DNA of 64,000 nucleotides from Bacteroidales bacterium (GTDB lineage: Bacteria; Bacteroidota; Bacteroidia; Bacteroidales; UBA932): contig JAFTBU010000059.1 of the NCBI GenBank assembly GCA_017455065.1, positions 18,082-82,081 on the forward strand. The letters are read 5' to 3'. A program made the position numbers and the translations under genes. Under the pieces are notes generated by a model that made no database searches, was not told the DNA's origin, and saw only the letters and a list, made by a program, of their open reading frames with translations. Shown here one piece after another: positions 51,890 to 60,759 of the stretch. How positions within the stretch are numbered: position 1 is the first letter of the stretch; the number at the start of each line of letters is the position of its first letter.

Positions 51890-52585
51890 ATGAGAAAGAT
51901 ACTGCTTGCAATCCTGCTACTGCTCCCCCTGGCATGCACTGCTGTCCCCCGGAGCTTCTCCCCCGGCGACATTGTCCCCGACAGCTACCTCGCCGGGCAC
52001 GGCGCCGACTCTTTTTTCAGCGCCTCCCCCATCCCCGACGGCATCTTCGCCGCCATGCAGGGCAAATCCTACAAGGCGGACTGCCCCGTCCCGAGGGAAG
52101 ACCTGCGCTATATCACCGTCCTGCACCGGGACATCGAGGGCCGTGCCATCGTAGGAGAGATGGTGGTCTCCGCACTCATCTCCGCCGACCTGCTGGAGAT
52201 ATTCCGGGCGCTCTATGAGGCGTCCTACCCGATCGAGAGGATGCGGCTCGTGGACCTCTACGACGCCGACGACGAGACTTCCATGCGCGCCAACAACAGC
52301 TCCTGCTTCAATTTCCGTTTCATCACCGGCTCCACCAAGGTCTCCAAGCACGGACTCGGACTTGCGGTCGACATAAACACCCTGTACAACCCCTACCACA
52401 AAGTCCGCCCCGACGGCAGCGACCATGTCGAGCCCGCCACCGCCGTCCCCTACCTGGACAGGACCGCCGACTTCCCCTACAAGATAGTCAAAGGCGACCT
52501 TTGCTACAGGCTGTTCATAGAGCACGGATTCACCTGGGGCGGAGAATGGACTTCGCTCAAAGATTATCAGCACTTCGAGAAATAA
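51890..52585 (+). CDS. M15-family peptidase (D,D-carboxypeptidase-like), exported
   Basis: 231 aa from MRKILLAILLLLPLACTAVP, a signal peptide with a possible lipobox (PLAC). The zinc and catalytic residues of M15/VanY-type peptidases are in SKHGLGLAVDINTLYNPY (H-x6-D) and in the C-terminal GFTWGGEWTSLKDYQHFE (Glu and last His ligand). It should cleave peptidoglycan stem or cross-link peptides in the periplasm. The promoter is 6 nt upstream, so a leaderless transcript is likely. Confidence 0.88.
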   Translation: MRKILLAILLLLPLACTAVPRSFSPGDIVPDSYLAGHGADSFFSASPIPDGIFAAMQGKSYKADCPVPREDLRYITVLHRDIEGRAIVGEMVVSALISADLLEIFRALYEASYPIERMRLVDLYDADDETSMRANNSSCFNFRFITGSTKVSKHGLGLAVDINTLYNPYHKVRPDGSDHVEPATAVPYLDRTADFPYKIVKGDLCYRLFIEHGFTWGGEWTSLKDYQHFEK

Positions 52586-52589
52586 TGCA

Positions 52590-52597
52590 TATATTTG
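52590..52597 (+). promoter_or_regulatory. -7 box of the beta-barrel gene
   Basis: TATATTTG, 31 nt upstream of the ATG at 52629 and directly after the M15 stop. Confidence 0.55.
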
Positions 52598-52628
52598 TGG
52601 AAAGGACTAAACTTTTTAATTGAACCAT

Positions 52629-53276
52629 ATGAAAAAAGTACTCATCGCTCTTGCATTGATCGCGGCTTCCATGGCCCCTTCATTCGCCCGTGTCAGCGTC
52701 GCTGACCTCAATTACGGCGTCAAGGTGTTCGGCAATCTCAACACCGTGCGCGGCGGCTGGTCGCGCGTCGTCAAAGGTCTCAACAACTCCCTCAGCGCTC
52801 CCGGTTTCGGAGTCGGAGGCTTCGCAGTGCTGCCCCTTCCCCAGTTCGTGGACGGACTCGGTGTCAGGGGTGAATTCCTCGCCCAGAAGTTCAGCGAGAT
52901 GTTCTACATCGATGACGCCTACGAAGGCAATATCAGGGAAAGCTGGAACGTAGCAGAGTTCCAGATCCCCATCATGCTCCAGTACACCTTCCCCGCCAAC
53001 AAGCTTACCCTCATGGCAGGACCCGAGATCGGTCTGATCTTCTCAGGAAATCACAAACTTTCCTCCAAGAGCGGTACCGACAAATACAAGATAGGTTCCG
53101 ACATGTACAATCCCCTCCAGTTCGGCATAGGCATCGGCGCACAGTACAAATTCCTCCCCGACGTCTTCGTGGACCTGAGGTACAGCATCGGCCTGAGCAA
53201 TCTCTGGAGACTCTCTTCCGACACGAAAATGGGCCATGCCCGCTGCCTCACCCTCGGATTTGGCTACGAATTCTAG
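52629..53276 (+). CDS. Outer-membrane beta-barrel protein (porin-like family)
   Basis: 215 aa from MKKVLIALALIAASMAPSFA; a TTG nine bases earlier is unlikely. Strand segments include YGVKVFGNLNTVRGGW, VGGFAVLPLPQF, VAEFQIPIMLQYTF and PLQFGIGIGAQYKF. It ends CLTLGFGYEF with terminal Phe, typical of 8-strand barrels of the PorT/OmpX-like group in Bacteroidetes. Its 3' end overlaps the start of the ABC gene by 41 nt if that gene uses its first ATG. Function unknown. Confidence 0.78.
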   Translation: MKKVLIALALIAASMAPSFARVSVADLNYGVKVFGNLNTVRGGWSRVVKGLNNSLSAPGFGVGGFAVLPLPQFVDGLGVRGEFLAQKFSEMFYIDDAYEGNIRESWNVAEFQIPIMLQYTFPANKLTLMAGPEIGLIFSGNHKLSSKSGTDKYKIGSDMYNPLQFGIGIGAQYKFLPDVFVDLRYSIGLSNLWRLSSDTKMGHARCLTLGFGYEF

Positions 53277-54651
53277 AAAACTCATCGCTTCGGTTCCCGG
53301 ACTTGAGATCATCGAAGGGAAACACTATGCGATCACAGGCGACAATGCCGCCGGCAAAACCCTCCTGACAGAGACCCTCTGCAGATGCCCGGTTGCCGGC
53401 GGCATCCGCTATATCCCCTTCCGGGACACCTACGGTCCCGCCGACGGCAGCTACTACCTCCAGAAACGCTGGAACCGCCAGGACATCGAGGAGGAATTCA
53501 CCCCCACCGTCCGCGTCGAACTCGACCGCGCCTACGGGGCGGCCCTCGCGGCGGCGGAGCGGGAAAGGGCGTCGGGAGGGGCGGCCCTCTCCCCCGGCGA
53601 GATGTCGGCGCTGAGAGAGCGCCTCTACGGCCTCTTCGGCATAGAAGAGCTCCTGGACCGTTTCACCATTTCCATTTCCAGCGGAGAACTCCGCAAATAC
53701 CAGATCACCCGGGCCCTCTTCAGCATGCCGCGCCTGCTGGTGCTGGACAATCCCTTCATCGGCCTGGACGAGGCCTCCAGGGCGAGTTTCTCCGCCCTCC
53801 TGGACACCGTGGCGGCATCTTTCGAGACCACCGTCGTGCTGGTGATGCCCGACCGCAGGGTCATGCCCTCCTGCATCACCGATATTGTCAATATAGACTC
53901 TCCCGCCGTGAGACCCGTCCTCACCCCGGAGAAGCGGCGCTCCATACTCGAGCTCCCCGCGGCGGCCCTTGACGGCTTCTATCCCCAGACCCCCGGCGCG
54001 GAAATCGTCCGCTGCAACGGCGTCAGCATACGCTACGACGGCACCACCATACTCGACCGTCTGGACTGGGTGGTAAGGGAAGGAGAGAAATGGGTCATCA
54101 GCGGCCCCAACGGCAGCGGCAAGTCCACACTTCTGTCGCTGGTCTGCGCCGACAATCCCCAGAGCTACGCCTGCGACATCGAACTCTTCTCCCACCGCAG
54201 GGGCAGCGGCGAAAGCATATGGGAGATAAAGCGGCATATAGGTTATGTCAGCCCCGAGATGCACAGGGCCTACCGCAAATCCATCCCTGCCATAAAGATA
54301 GTCGCCAGCGGCCTTTTCGACACGGTCGGACTCGCCTTCAAGCCCACGCCGGAGCAATATGACTGCTGCCGCTTCTGGATGGGCATTTTCGGCATCGAAG
54401 ACTTGGAGCAGCGCGACTACATGACCCTTTCGAGCGGCGAACAGCGGCTCTGCCTGCTGGCCCGTGCCTTCGTCAAGGATCCGGAACTTCTCGTGCTGGA
54501 CGAACCCCTCCACGGCCTCGATCCGGGACGCAGCGCCATGGTGCTGGACATCGTGGAGACCTTCATGCAGCGCCCCCGGAAAACCCTCCTCTTCGTCTCC
54601 CATTTCCTCAGCGAAAGGCCTTCCTGCATCGACAGGGAGCTGAAACTGTAG
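53236..54651 (+). CDS. Tandem ABC ATPase, ModF-like, with degenerate first site
   Basis: 471 aa and no membrane segments. Domain 1 has Walker A TGDNAAGKT and signature ISSGELRKYQ, but its Walker B reads LLVLDNPFIGLD, with Asn where the catalytic Glu should be. Domain 2 is canonical: Walker A GPNGSGKST, signature LSSGEQRLC and Walker B LLVLDEPLHGLD. The arrangement matches ModF/PhrA-type proteins, which have two fused ATPases but no known permease partner. The first ATPase lacks its usual first beta strands because the gene begins inside the barrel gene, so the true start may differ. Site 1 probably binds but does not hydrolyse ATP. Confidence 0.82.
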   Translation: MPAASPSDLATNSRKLIASVPGLEIIEGKHYAITGDNAAGKTLLTETLCRCPVAGGIRYIPFRDTYGPADGSYYLQKRWNRQDIEEEFTPTVRVELDRAYGAALAAAERERASGGAALSPGEMSALRERLYGLFGIEELLDRFTISISSGELRKYQITRALFSMPRLLVLDNPFIGLDEASRASFSALLDTVAASFETTVVLVMPDRRVMPSCITDIVNIDSPAVRPVLTPEKRRSILELPAAALDGFYPQTPGAEIVRCNGVSIRYDGTTILDRLDWVVREGEKWVISGPNGSGKSTLLSLVCADNPQSYACDIELFSHRRGSGESIWEIKRHIGYVSPEMHRAYRKSIPAIKIVASGLFDTVGLAFKPTPEQYDCCRFWMGIFGIEDLEQRDYMTLSSGEQRLCLLARAFVKDPELLVLDEPLHGLDPGRSAMVLDIVETFMQRPRKTLLFVSHFLSERPSCIDRELKL

Positions 54652-54661
54652 TTTTTTTTCC

Positions 54662-54669
54662 TAAATTTG
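54662..54669 (+). promoter_or_regulatory. -7 box of the YitT-like gene
   Basis: TAAATTTG, 6 nt before the ATG at 54676, implying a leaderless transcript. It follows a run of eight T after the ABC gene stop. Confidence 0.55.
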
Positions 54670-54675
54670 CAGGGT

Positions 54676-55419
54676 ATGAAGTGGATACAGATACGGGACA
54701 TACTCATCCGTTACGGCCTTGCCACCATAGGACTTTTCCTCGTGGCTATAGGGGTCGCAGTATCCATCATATCCAACCTCGGGACCTCTCCCCTTTCCTG
54801 CCCCTCTTATGTGATGAACGGGGTCTGGGGGCTCACGGTGGGCAATTGGACCATCATCATCAACTGCCTCTATATCTTCGTGCAGCTGGCGGTGCTGCGC
54901 AGCAAATTCAAGCTCAAGTACCTGATGCAGATCCCTGCGTCCCTGGTCTTCGGCTACCTCATCGACTTCTCCCTGTGGCTCTTCGCGTGGATAGTCCCCG
55001 GCGGCTTCGTCTCCAGGGTGGTCCTGATCGTGATCGCCTGCCTGGTCACGGCCCTGGGCATCAGCGTCGAAGTGATAGCCCGCGGCTGGATGCTCTCGGC
55101 TGAGATGACAGTCTATGCCTTCACCAAGGTGACCGGACGCCTGTCTTTCGGCACCATCAAAGTCATCATGGACAGCGTCCTGGTGGTGATTTCCATCATT
55201 CTGGCTTACCTGATGTACCGCAATCCCTTCGGCTTCGGCGAGTACACCGGCATCCTCGATGTCATCATGGGCCGCACGGAAGGCGTGGTCATAGGCCTGG
55301 GCACCCTGATCATGGCCCTGCTGACCGGGACCCTCATGAAAATAACAGATCCAGTCGCAAACAAATGTATGGACTGGATCATCAAGAAGTATGTCTACGG
55401 GGGAAATCTCCCCGACTGA
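54676..55419 (+). CDS. YczE/YitT-family membrane protein
   Basis: 247 aa with five to six transmembrane helices. LVAIGVAVSIISNLGTSPLS near the N-terminus is the signature of the YczE/YyaS/YitT family. No transport substrate is known; some relatives influence secondary metabolism or peptide production in Bacillus. An upstream TTG in frame falls inside the promoter box and is rejected. It is probably monocistronic. Confidence 0.82.
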   Translation: MKWIQIRDILIRYGLATIGLFLVAIGVAVSIISNLGTSPLSCPSYVMNGVWGLTVGNWTIIINCLYIFVQLAVLRSKFKLKYLMQIPASLVFGYLIDFSLWLFAWIVPGGFVSRVVLIVIACLVTALGISVEVIARGWMLSAEMTVYAFTKVTGRLSFGTIKVIMDSVLVVISIILAYLMYRNPFGFGEYTGILDVIMGRTEGVVIGLGTLIMALLTGTLMKITDPVANKCMDWIIKKYVYGGNLPD

Positions 55420-55426
55420 CGTTCCG

Positions 55427-55903
55427 CTATTTCTTTCCGAGCAGAGAGCCGAGTATGCCCTTGGCTGCGGCACCGAGTACTCCGGCGCCTGCGGAAGCCT
55501 TGGGGGCTCCGCCGCCCTTGAGGGCGATGAGGATGTCCTGGAGGTCCACGTCGCCGTCACCGTCCTGGTCCTTGATGAAGTTGGAGAGCTTGGCGATGAT
55601 GGTGGGGATGAGGCCTGAGAGGCTGCTGTTCAGGGCTGAGCCGAGGTTGAGCTTCTTCAGGATGTTGTTGGTGAAGAGGCTGGAGGCCAGGGCTGTGACA
55701 GGGCTGGCAGCGGCAGAGGTCTTGCCGGTGAAGAGGCTGGTGAGCTGGTCTATGCCGCCTGCCTTGGTGGCGGTCTGGGTCAGACTGCCGAGGACTGAAT
55801 CGGAAAGGCCTTTGAGGACGGTGTCCTGAATGTTCGAAGGGATCTGGATGCCGCCAGCGGCGCTTTTCACCTGCTGAGCGATAAGGTCGGTAATGGATGC
55901 CAT
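55427..55903 (-). CDS. DUF937-like protein with EF-hand-type calcium loop
   Basis: 158 aa without a signal peptide. Alpha-helical, with repeated small-residue helices (SSLFTNNILKKLNLGSALNS), resembling DUF937/YidB-like proteins. Near the C-terminus IKDQDGDGDVDLQDILIAL matches an EF-hand or dockerin-type calcium loop (D-x-D-G-D-x-D-x-x-D). Gly/Ala-rich helices follow, ending LLGKK. The combination suggests a small calcium-responsive protein, but the role is unknown. It is convergent with the YitT-like gene (7 nt apart) and divergent from the SRP RNA. Confidence 0.72.
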   Translation of the reverse strand: MASITDLIAQQVKSAAGGIQIPSNIQDTVLKGLSDSVLGSLTQTATKAGGIDQLTSLFTGKTSAAASPVTALASSLFTNNILKKLNLGSALNSSLSGLIPTIIAKLSNFIKDQDGDGDVDLQDILIALKGGGAPKASAGAGVLGAAAKGILGSLLGKK

Positions 55904-55936
55904 GGTTATTATTGTTTAAAGTTCACAAAAAATCCT

Positions 55937-55944
55937 TATATTTG
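55937..55944 (+). promoter_or_regulatory. -7 box of the SRP RNA
   Basis: TATATTTG, 4-5 nt before the first paired base of the RNA; a TTG at 55912-55914 lies 22 nt upstream. Confidence 0.65.
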
Positions 55945-55948
55945 CATC

Positions 55949-56045
55949 GGGAAAGTCGTACACGACCAGCTCCCTCTGAACTCCCCCAGGACAGGAATGT
56001 AGCAAGGGTAGGAGGTCGTAGCGGTGCGATGTGCTAAGCTTTCCC
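55949..56045 (+). ncRNA. ffs: Signal recognition particle RNA (small, 4.5S type)
   Basis: About 97 nt. The ends GGGAAAG and CTTTCCC pair. The apical hairpin has the conserved domain IV: CCCCCAGGACAGGAATG then TAGCAAGGGTAGGAGG, with the GGAA tetraloop closed by CA/TG and the AGCA internal-loop strand that binds Ffh. A run of six T (56046-56051) follows and serves as terminator. It guides ribosomes making membrane and exported proteins to the translocon. Confidence 0.92.
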
Positions 56046-56056
56046 TTTTTTCATGT

Positions 56057-56527
56057 CTATATGTTGTCGAAAATCATCGGCAGCAGGTCGTCCACCCTGC
56101 GGACTTTGAGTATCTGGTCGCTGCCGGCCATGATGACGGACATAGGTTTCCCCGCCTTGGTCTGGTACTGGGCCATCACCTGACGGCAGGCGCCGCAGGG
56201 GGATGCGGGCATCCCTACCCTGCCGTGCACTCCGCCGGCGATCGCGATGCTGACCATGTCCTTGTCGGGATATTTGGAGCCGGCGGCGAACATTGCGGTC
56301 CTTTCGGCGCAGAGTCCGGACGGGAAAGCCGCGTTTTCCTGATTGGCCCCGGTCACGATCTCACCGTTGGACAGCCGCACGGCGGCACCTACGTGAAAGT
56401 GGGAATAAGGGGCGTATGCCCCGCCCATAGCCTTGATCGCCGCTTTGACCAGCTCCTGGTCTTCGGCGTTCATCTCCTCCAGGGAACCGTATTCCTCGAT
56501 GGTGATGTCTATGTGTTTCTCGGTCAT
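56057..56527 (-). CDS. cdd: Cytidine deaminase
   Basis: 156 aa, homotetrameric type. The zinc site is intact: CAERTAMF (Cys and catalytic Glu) and PCGACRQ (two Cys). AYAPYSHFHVGAAVRLSNGE and GANQENAAFPSG bind the nucleoside. It deaminates cytidine and deoxycytidine in pyrimidine salvage. The stop lies 12 nt from the end of the SRP RNA on the other strand, so the T run between them separates the two genes. Confidence 0.95.
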   Translation of the reverse strand: MTEKHIDITIEEYGSLEEMNAEDQELVKAAIKAMGGAYAPYSHFHVGAAVRLSNGEIVTGANQENAAFPSGLCAERTAMFAAGSKYPDKDMVSIAIAGGVHGRVGMPASPCGACRQVMAQYQTKAGKPMSVIMAGSDQILKVRRVDDLLPMIFDNI

Positions 56528-56546
56528 AGAATTGGCATTAGTCTCT

Positions 56547-56574
56547 CAAAGGTACTGAATTTTGGCTATATTTG
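56547..56574. promoter_or_regulatory. Divergent -7 boxes, cdd and mnmA
   Basis: TACCTTTG on the minus strand (56547-56554), 19 nt from the cdd ATG. TATATTTG on the plus strand (56567-56574), 5 nt from the mnmA ATG, which rules out the longer mnmA start. Confidence 0.6.
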
Positions 56575-56579
56575 CAAAC

Positions 56580-57845
56580 ATGAAAATATGCGTGGGACTT
56601 TCCGGAGGAGTGGACTCCAGCGTGGCCGCCCTGCTGCTCAAAAGGCAGGGTTTCGACGTCTTTGCCATGTACATGCAGAACTGGCATGACATCGAGGGTA
56701 CGCTCCACGGGGAATGCGAATGGGAGGAGGAGAAATTCGTCGCCGAGATGGTGGCCCGCAAGATAGGCATACCCTTCTATTTCGTGGACCTGAGCGACGA
56801 CTACATGAAGCGGGTCGCCGACTACATGTTCGACGAGTATTCCCGCGGCCGCACCCCCAACCCCGACGTCCTCTGCAACAGGGAGATCAAGTTCGACGCC
56901 TTCCTCAAGGTCGCCCGCAAGATGGGCGCCGACATGGTGGCGACGGGGCATTATTGCCGCAAGGAACCCCTCCTGGACGCATCCGGCCGCCCCGTCCCCG
57001 GCCCGGACGGCAAGCCCCTGGTGCGCATACTCGAGGGCAGCGACCCTCTCAAGGACCAGAGCTATTTCCTCTGCCAGCTGACCCAGGAGCAGATTTCCGC
57101 AGCCCTCTTCCCCATCGGGCACCTGACCAAGGCCGAGGTACGCCGCATAGCCGCCGAGGCCGACCTGCCTTCGGCCGACCGTAAGGATTCGCAGGGCATC
57201 TGTTTCGTGGGCAAGGTGGACCTGCCCACCTTCCTGCAGCAGAAACTCCGGGGCGCCGAAGGTGAGATAGTGGAGGTCTTCCGCGATTTCTACGCCTCCC
57301 GGCCCGTCCCCTCCACCCTCGAGGAGATGAGTCTCCCCTACGACTACAGCCCCATACAGTTCGAGACCGAGACCTACCGCTCCGGCCGCAGGCACATAAA
57401 GAAGACCCGATACAAAGCCAATCCCTGGGGGGCCGTCATAGGCCGCCACGAAGGCGCCCAGTTCTACACCCTGGGCCAGCGCAGGGGTCTGACCGTGGGC
57501 GGCCACAAAGAGCCTCTCTTCGTGCTTGCCACAGATATGGAGACCAACAGGGTCTATGTCGGTGAGGGCGACTCCCATCCCGGACTCTGGCGCAAGGCCC
57601 TTCTCATCCTTCCGGACGAAATCCACTGGATACGTCCGGACCTGGAGCTCGAAGTGGGCGGAGAAAGGCGCGTGAGGGCCCGCATAAGATACCGCCAGCC
57701 CCTCCAGGATGCCGCCCTGATACGGCGCTCAGAAGGGCTGTACATCCTTTTCGACGAGCCCCAGAGGGCCATAACCCCGGGACAGTTCGCCGTCTGGTAC
57801 GAGCCTGACGGAGAGATGACCGGCAGCGGAGTGATCAGCAGATGA
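56580..57845 (+). CDS. mnmA: tRNA-specific 2-thiouridylase
   Basis: 421 aa from MKICVGLSGGVDSSVAALLL. The PP-loop SGGVDSS binds ATP. Catalytic Cys residues are in PDVLCNREIKF and DSQGICFVGKVDL. It installs the 2-thio group of 5-substituted 2-thiouridine at position 34 of Lys, Glu and Gln tRNAs. A stretch around ETYRSGRRHIKKTRYKANPW is longer than in E. coli MnmA. It overlaps the FAD oxidoreductase gene by 4 nt. Confidence 0.95.
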   Translation: MKICVGLSGGVDSSVAALLLKRQGFDVFAMYMQNWHDIEGTLHGECEWEEEKFVAEMVARKIGIPFYFVDLSDDYMKRVADYMFDEYSRGRTPNPDVLCNREIKFDAFLKVARKMGADMVATGHYCRKEPLLDASGRPVPGPDGKPLVRILEGSDPLKDQSYFLCQLTQEQISAALFPIGHLTKAEVRRIAAEADLPSADRKDSQGICFVGKVDLPTFLQQKLRGAEGEIVEVFRDFYASRPVPSTLEEMSLPYDYSPIQFETETYRSGRRHIKKTRYKANPWGAVIGRHEGAQFYTLGQRRGLTVGGHKEPLFVLATDMETNRVYVGEGDSHPGLWRKALLILPDEIHWIRPDLELEVGGERRVRARIRYRQPLQDAALIRRSEGLYILFDEPQRAITPGQFAVWYEPDGEMTGSGVISR

Positions 57846-59389
57846 AAGAATTCGAGATAGTTTGCCCCCTGGGACGCGAGCCGCGTCTCAAGGAGATAGA
57901 GGCGAAGGCCGGCGGCCTCCGCTGGGTGCTGCGCAAGCGTTCCATCGATGCGCGTAAAGACCCCGTGTGGCGTTACCGCTACGAGGCCTATGAGCCCTCC
58001 GAGACCATAGAGGAAGCCCCCGTCCCCGCCTACCAGGACGTGCACTCCTCCCCTGCCGCCATCATCGTAGGCGCAGGTCCAGCCGGGATGTTCGCAGCCC
58101 TCAAGCTCCTCTGCCTGGGCATACGCCCCATCATCCTCGAAAGGGGCAAGGACGTGCATGAGCGCAAGTTCGACATGGCCCGCCTTTCCCGCGACGGTGT
58201 CGTGGACCCGGATTCCAACTACTGCTACGGCGAAGGCGGCGCCGGTGCCTTCTCCGACGGAAAACTCTACACCCGTTCCTCCAAGCGCGGGGACATAGGC
58301 GAAGTGCTGCGGCAGCTGGTCGCGTTCGGCGCCTCCCGGGACATTCTCATCGACGCCCATCCCCACATCGGCTCCGACAAGCTCCCGTTGGTGGTGGAGA
58401 ATATACGCAAATGCATCACGGAGCATGGCGGCGAGTACCATTTCAATTCCCGCGTGGTCGGCATCACTGCCTCCGAAAGGCCCGCAGAAGCCGCCGGCGG
58501 CCCCTGGTTCACCGTGACCGCCGCTGACGGGAAGGAGTACTCCGCCGGGACGGTGATCCTCGCCACAGGCCACTCTGCCAGGGATATCTACGAACTCCTG
58601 GACCGCAGCGGCGGCGCTCTCGAGGCCAAAGGCTTCGCCATGGGAGTGCGTGTCGAGCATCCCCAGGAGAAGATCAATTGGTGCCAGTATCACGGACAAT
58701 GGCGACCCGGAGTCCCCGCCGCCGAGTATTCCTTCGTGGAGCAGGTGGACGGCCGCGGCGTATTTTCCTTCTGCATGTGCCCCGGAGGCATCCTGGTGCC
58801 TTCTTCGACCGAGCCCGGCACCGTCGTGCTGAACGGCATGTCCAATTCCTCCCGCAACGGCAAGTTCGCCAATGCCGGAGTCGTCGTCCAGATCGAACCC
58901 GAGGACGTGCCCGGCGAGGGCCCCTTCAAGCTTATGGATTTCCAGAGGGATGTGGAGAGGAACATGTACGGATGGTGCGTCGCCCACGGCGCTTCCAACC
59001 CCATGACCGCTCCCGCCCAGAGGATGGAAGATTTCTGTCTCGGCAAACTCTCCAAAGCCATGCCTGAGACTTCGTACCACCCGGGAGTCATCTCCGCCCC
59101 CCTTCACGAGCTCCTGCCGCCCTTCATCGCCGAAAGGCTGCGCAAGGCCTTCCCGAGGGTGAAGATGCGTAATTATTATACCAATGCGGCGCTGCTGCTC
59201 GGAGTCGAATCCCGCACTTCTTCCCCCGTCAGGATCCCCAGGGACCCTGAAACTCTGGAATATGTGTCCATGAAAGGCCTTTTCCCCTGCGGTGAAGGGG
59301 CAGGCTATTCGGGCGGCATAGTCTCATCCGCCATTGACGGGATACGCTGCGCAGAGGCGGCGGCCCGCTATTATTCCGCAGGAGACTGA
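57842..59389 (+). CDS. FAD-dependent oxidoreductase, COG2509 type
   Basis: 515 aa. An N-terminal ~65-residue domain (IVCPLGREPRLKEIEAKAGG; WRYRYEAYEP) precedes the FAD motif PAAIIVGAGPAGMFAALKLL. The family hallmark YCYGEGGAGAFSDGKLYTRS and the C-terminal LFPCGEGAGYSGGIVSSAID are present. The family consists of uncharacterised FAD-dependent dehydrogenases widespread in anaerobes; the reaction is unknown. The gene is translationally coupled to mnmA. Its 3' end overlaps the convergent BaiN-like gene by 19 nt. Confidence 0.88.
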   Translation: MKEFEIVCPLGREPRLKEIEAKAGGLRWVLRKRSIDARKDPVWRYRYEAYEPSETIEEAPVPAYQDVHSSPAAIIVGAGPAGMFAALKLLCLGIRPIILERGKDVHERKFDMARLSRDGVVDPDSNYCYGEGGAGAFSDGKLYTRSSKRGDIGEVLRQLVAFGASRDILIDAHPHIGSDKLPLVVENIRKCITEHGGEYHFNSRVVGITASERPAEAAGGPWFTVTAADGKEYSAGTVILATGHSARDIYELLDRSGGALEAKGFAMGVRVEHPQEKINWCQYHGQWRPGVPAAEYSFVEQVDGRGVFSFCMCPGGILVPSSTEPGTVVLNGMSNSSRNGKFANAGVVVQIEPEDVPGEGPFKLMDFQRDVERNMYGWCVAHGASNPMTAPAQRMEDFCLGKLSKAMPETSYHPGVISAPLHELLPPFIAERLRKAFPRVKMRNYYTNAALLLGVESRTSSPVRIPRDPETLEYVSMKGLFPCGEGAGYSGGIVSSAIDGIRCAEAAARYYSAGD

Positions 59390-60759
59390 TCCTTCAGGGC
59401 ATCCGCCGCGGAGCGGCCGGCGAGAGCGCCCGTGCTGAAAGCAGTCTGGAGATTGTATCCTCCTGTATCCGAATCCACATCCATCACTTCTCCGCAGAAG
59501 TACAGTCCGGGAACCGTCCTGGACTCCATGCTCTTGGGGATGATTTCGTCCGTGGAGACGCCTCCCGCCGTGACCACGGCCCTTTCGTAGCCGACCAGTC
59601 CGGCGATGTCGAACTTCCAGTCTTTCAGACACTTGGCTATGGTGGGGAGATTGATCCACACCTTGGTGTCCTGGCGCCCCTTCCTCTCCAGGGTGATGAT
59701 GTCCGGATTCGTCGCGGTGAATCCCGGGATGAGGTCCCAGGGCATGAGCTTGCCCAGCAGGATGCGGCATTTCTCCTTTTCCCTCAGGCCGCGGCTGCGG
59801 GGATCTTTGTCCACCTCGGTCCACAGCTCCTTCACCCTTGCGGTGACATCCGCGAGGGGCACTCCCGGTTTCAGGTCCAGGGACAATGCCACCTTGGACC
59901 CGTTCACGAGGGCTTTCACCGCCTTGCGGCTGAGCCGGAAGCCCACGGGACCCTCGATGCCTCCGTCGGTGAAATCCACGTCGCCGAATTCGTTGCCGGC
60001 CTCCATGGTATCGATGTAGAGCTGGACGGCGACGTTCTTGAGCTGGACGCCGCACAGGGCCTCTCCGATGCCGGAAAGGGGCGACTGGCGGTCTATATGG
60101 TGAGGGAATGAACTGATGATCCCGTCATCGGCCTTGTACCCTGCGGGGACGAGGGCTGTAAGGGAGGGGAACAGAGGGGTCACTTTGATGCCCATCTCCC
60201 CTGCCCAGCGGTAGCCGTCCCCTGTGGAGCCGGTGCCGGGGTAGCTGAGGCCTCCGGTGGCGATGATCAGGGAGCGGCAGTTCCACGACCTGCCGTCGGT
60301 GCAGCTGAGGGAAAATCCCTTGTTGTCCCGGCTGAGGGTGGAGACTTCGCATTCCGTCTCTATTTTGACGCCCACGCTGTGGCAGGCGCTGACCAGGGTG
60401 TCCACCACGTCGGAAGCGTGGTAGCTGGCCGGGAAAGCCCTGTCCCCCCTCTCCACGACGGTTTTCATGCCGAAGGATTCGAAGAAATCCAGGACGTCGC
60501 GGGAGGTGAGGTTGTGGAAGGCGGATTTCACGAACGAAGCCTTGGAACTGATGTGCTGGGAGAATTCGTTCCAATCCTTGACGTTGGTGAAGTTGCAGCG
60601 GCCCTTGCCGGTGATCATGATCTTGCGGCCGGGGCGGGGCATCTTCTCGAGCACGGTCACCTGCAGCGCCATGCCCTGGTCTGCCGCCCTGCGGGCCGCC
60701 GCATAAGCGGCCATCAGGCCGGAAGCACCGCCTCCTATCACTATGATGTCGGCTCTCAT
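59371..60759 (-). CDS. NAD(P)/FAD-dependent oxidoreductase, BaiN/HI0933 family
   Basis: 462 aa from MRADIIVIGGGASGLMAAYA at 60759; a longer frame lies inside the esterase gene. The dinucleotide motif GGGASG, the second motif EKMPRPGRKIMITGKGRCNF (family signature) and the C-terminal YFCGEVMDVDSDTGGYNLQT are present. BaiN takes part in bile-acid dehydroxylation in Clostridium, but most family members are of unknown function, so no substrate is assigned. It is the last gene of a leftward operon, overlapping the esterase stop by 4 nt. Confidence 0.88.
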   Translation of the reverse strand: MRADIIVIGGGASGLMAAYAAARRAADQGMALQVTVLEKMPRPGRKIMITGKGRCNFTNVKDWNEFSQHISSKASFVKSAFHNLTSRDVLDFFESFGMKTVVERGDRAFPASYHASDVVDTLVSACHSVGVKIETECEVSTLSRDNKGFSLSCTDGRSWNCRSLIIATGGLSYPGTGSTGDGYRWAGEMGIKVTPLFPSLTALVPAGYKADDGIISSFPHHIDRQSPLSGIGEALCGVQLKNVAVQLYIDTMEAGNEFGDVDFTDGGIEGPVGFRLSRKAVKALVNGSKVALSLDLKPGVPLADVTARVKELWTEVDKDPRSRGLREKEKCRILLGKLMPWDLIPGFTATNPDIITLERKGRQDTKVWINLPTIAKCLKDWKFDIAGLVGYERAVVTAGGVSTDEIIPKSMESRTVPGLYFCGEVMDVDSDTGGYNLQTAFSTGALAGRSAADALKDQSPAE

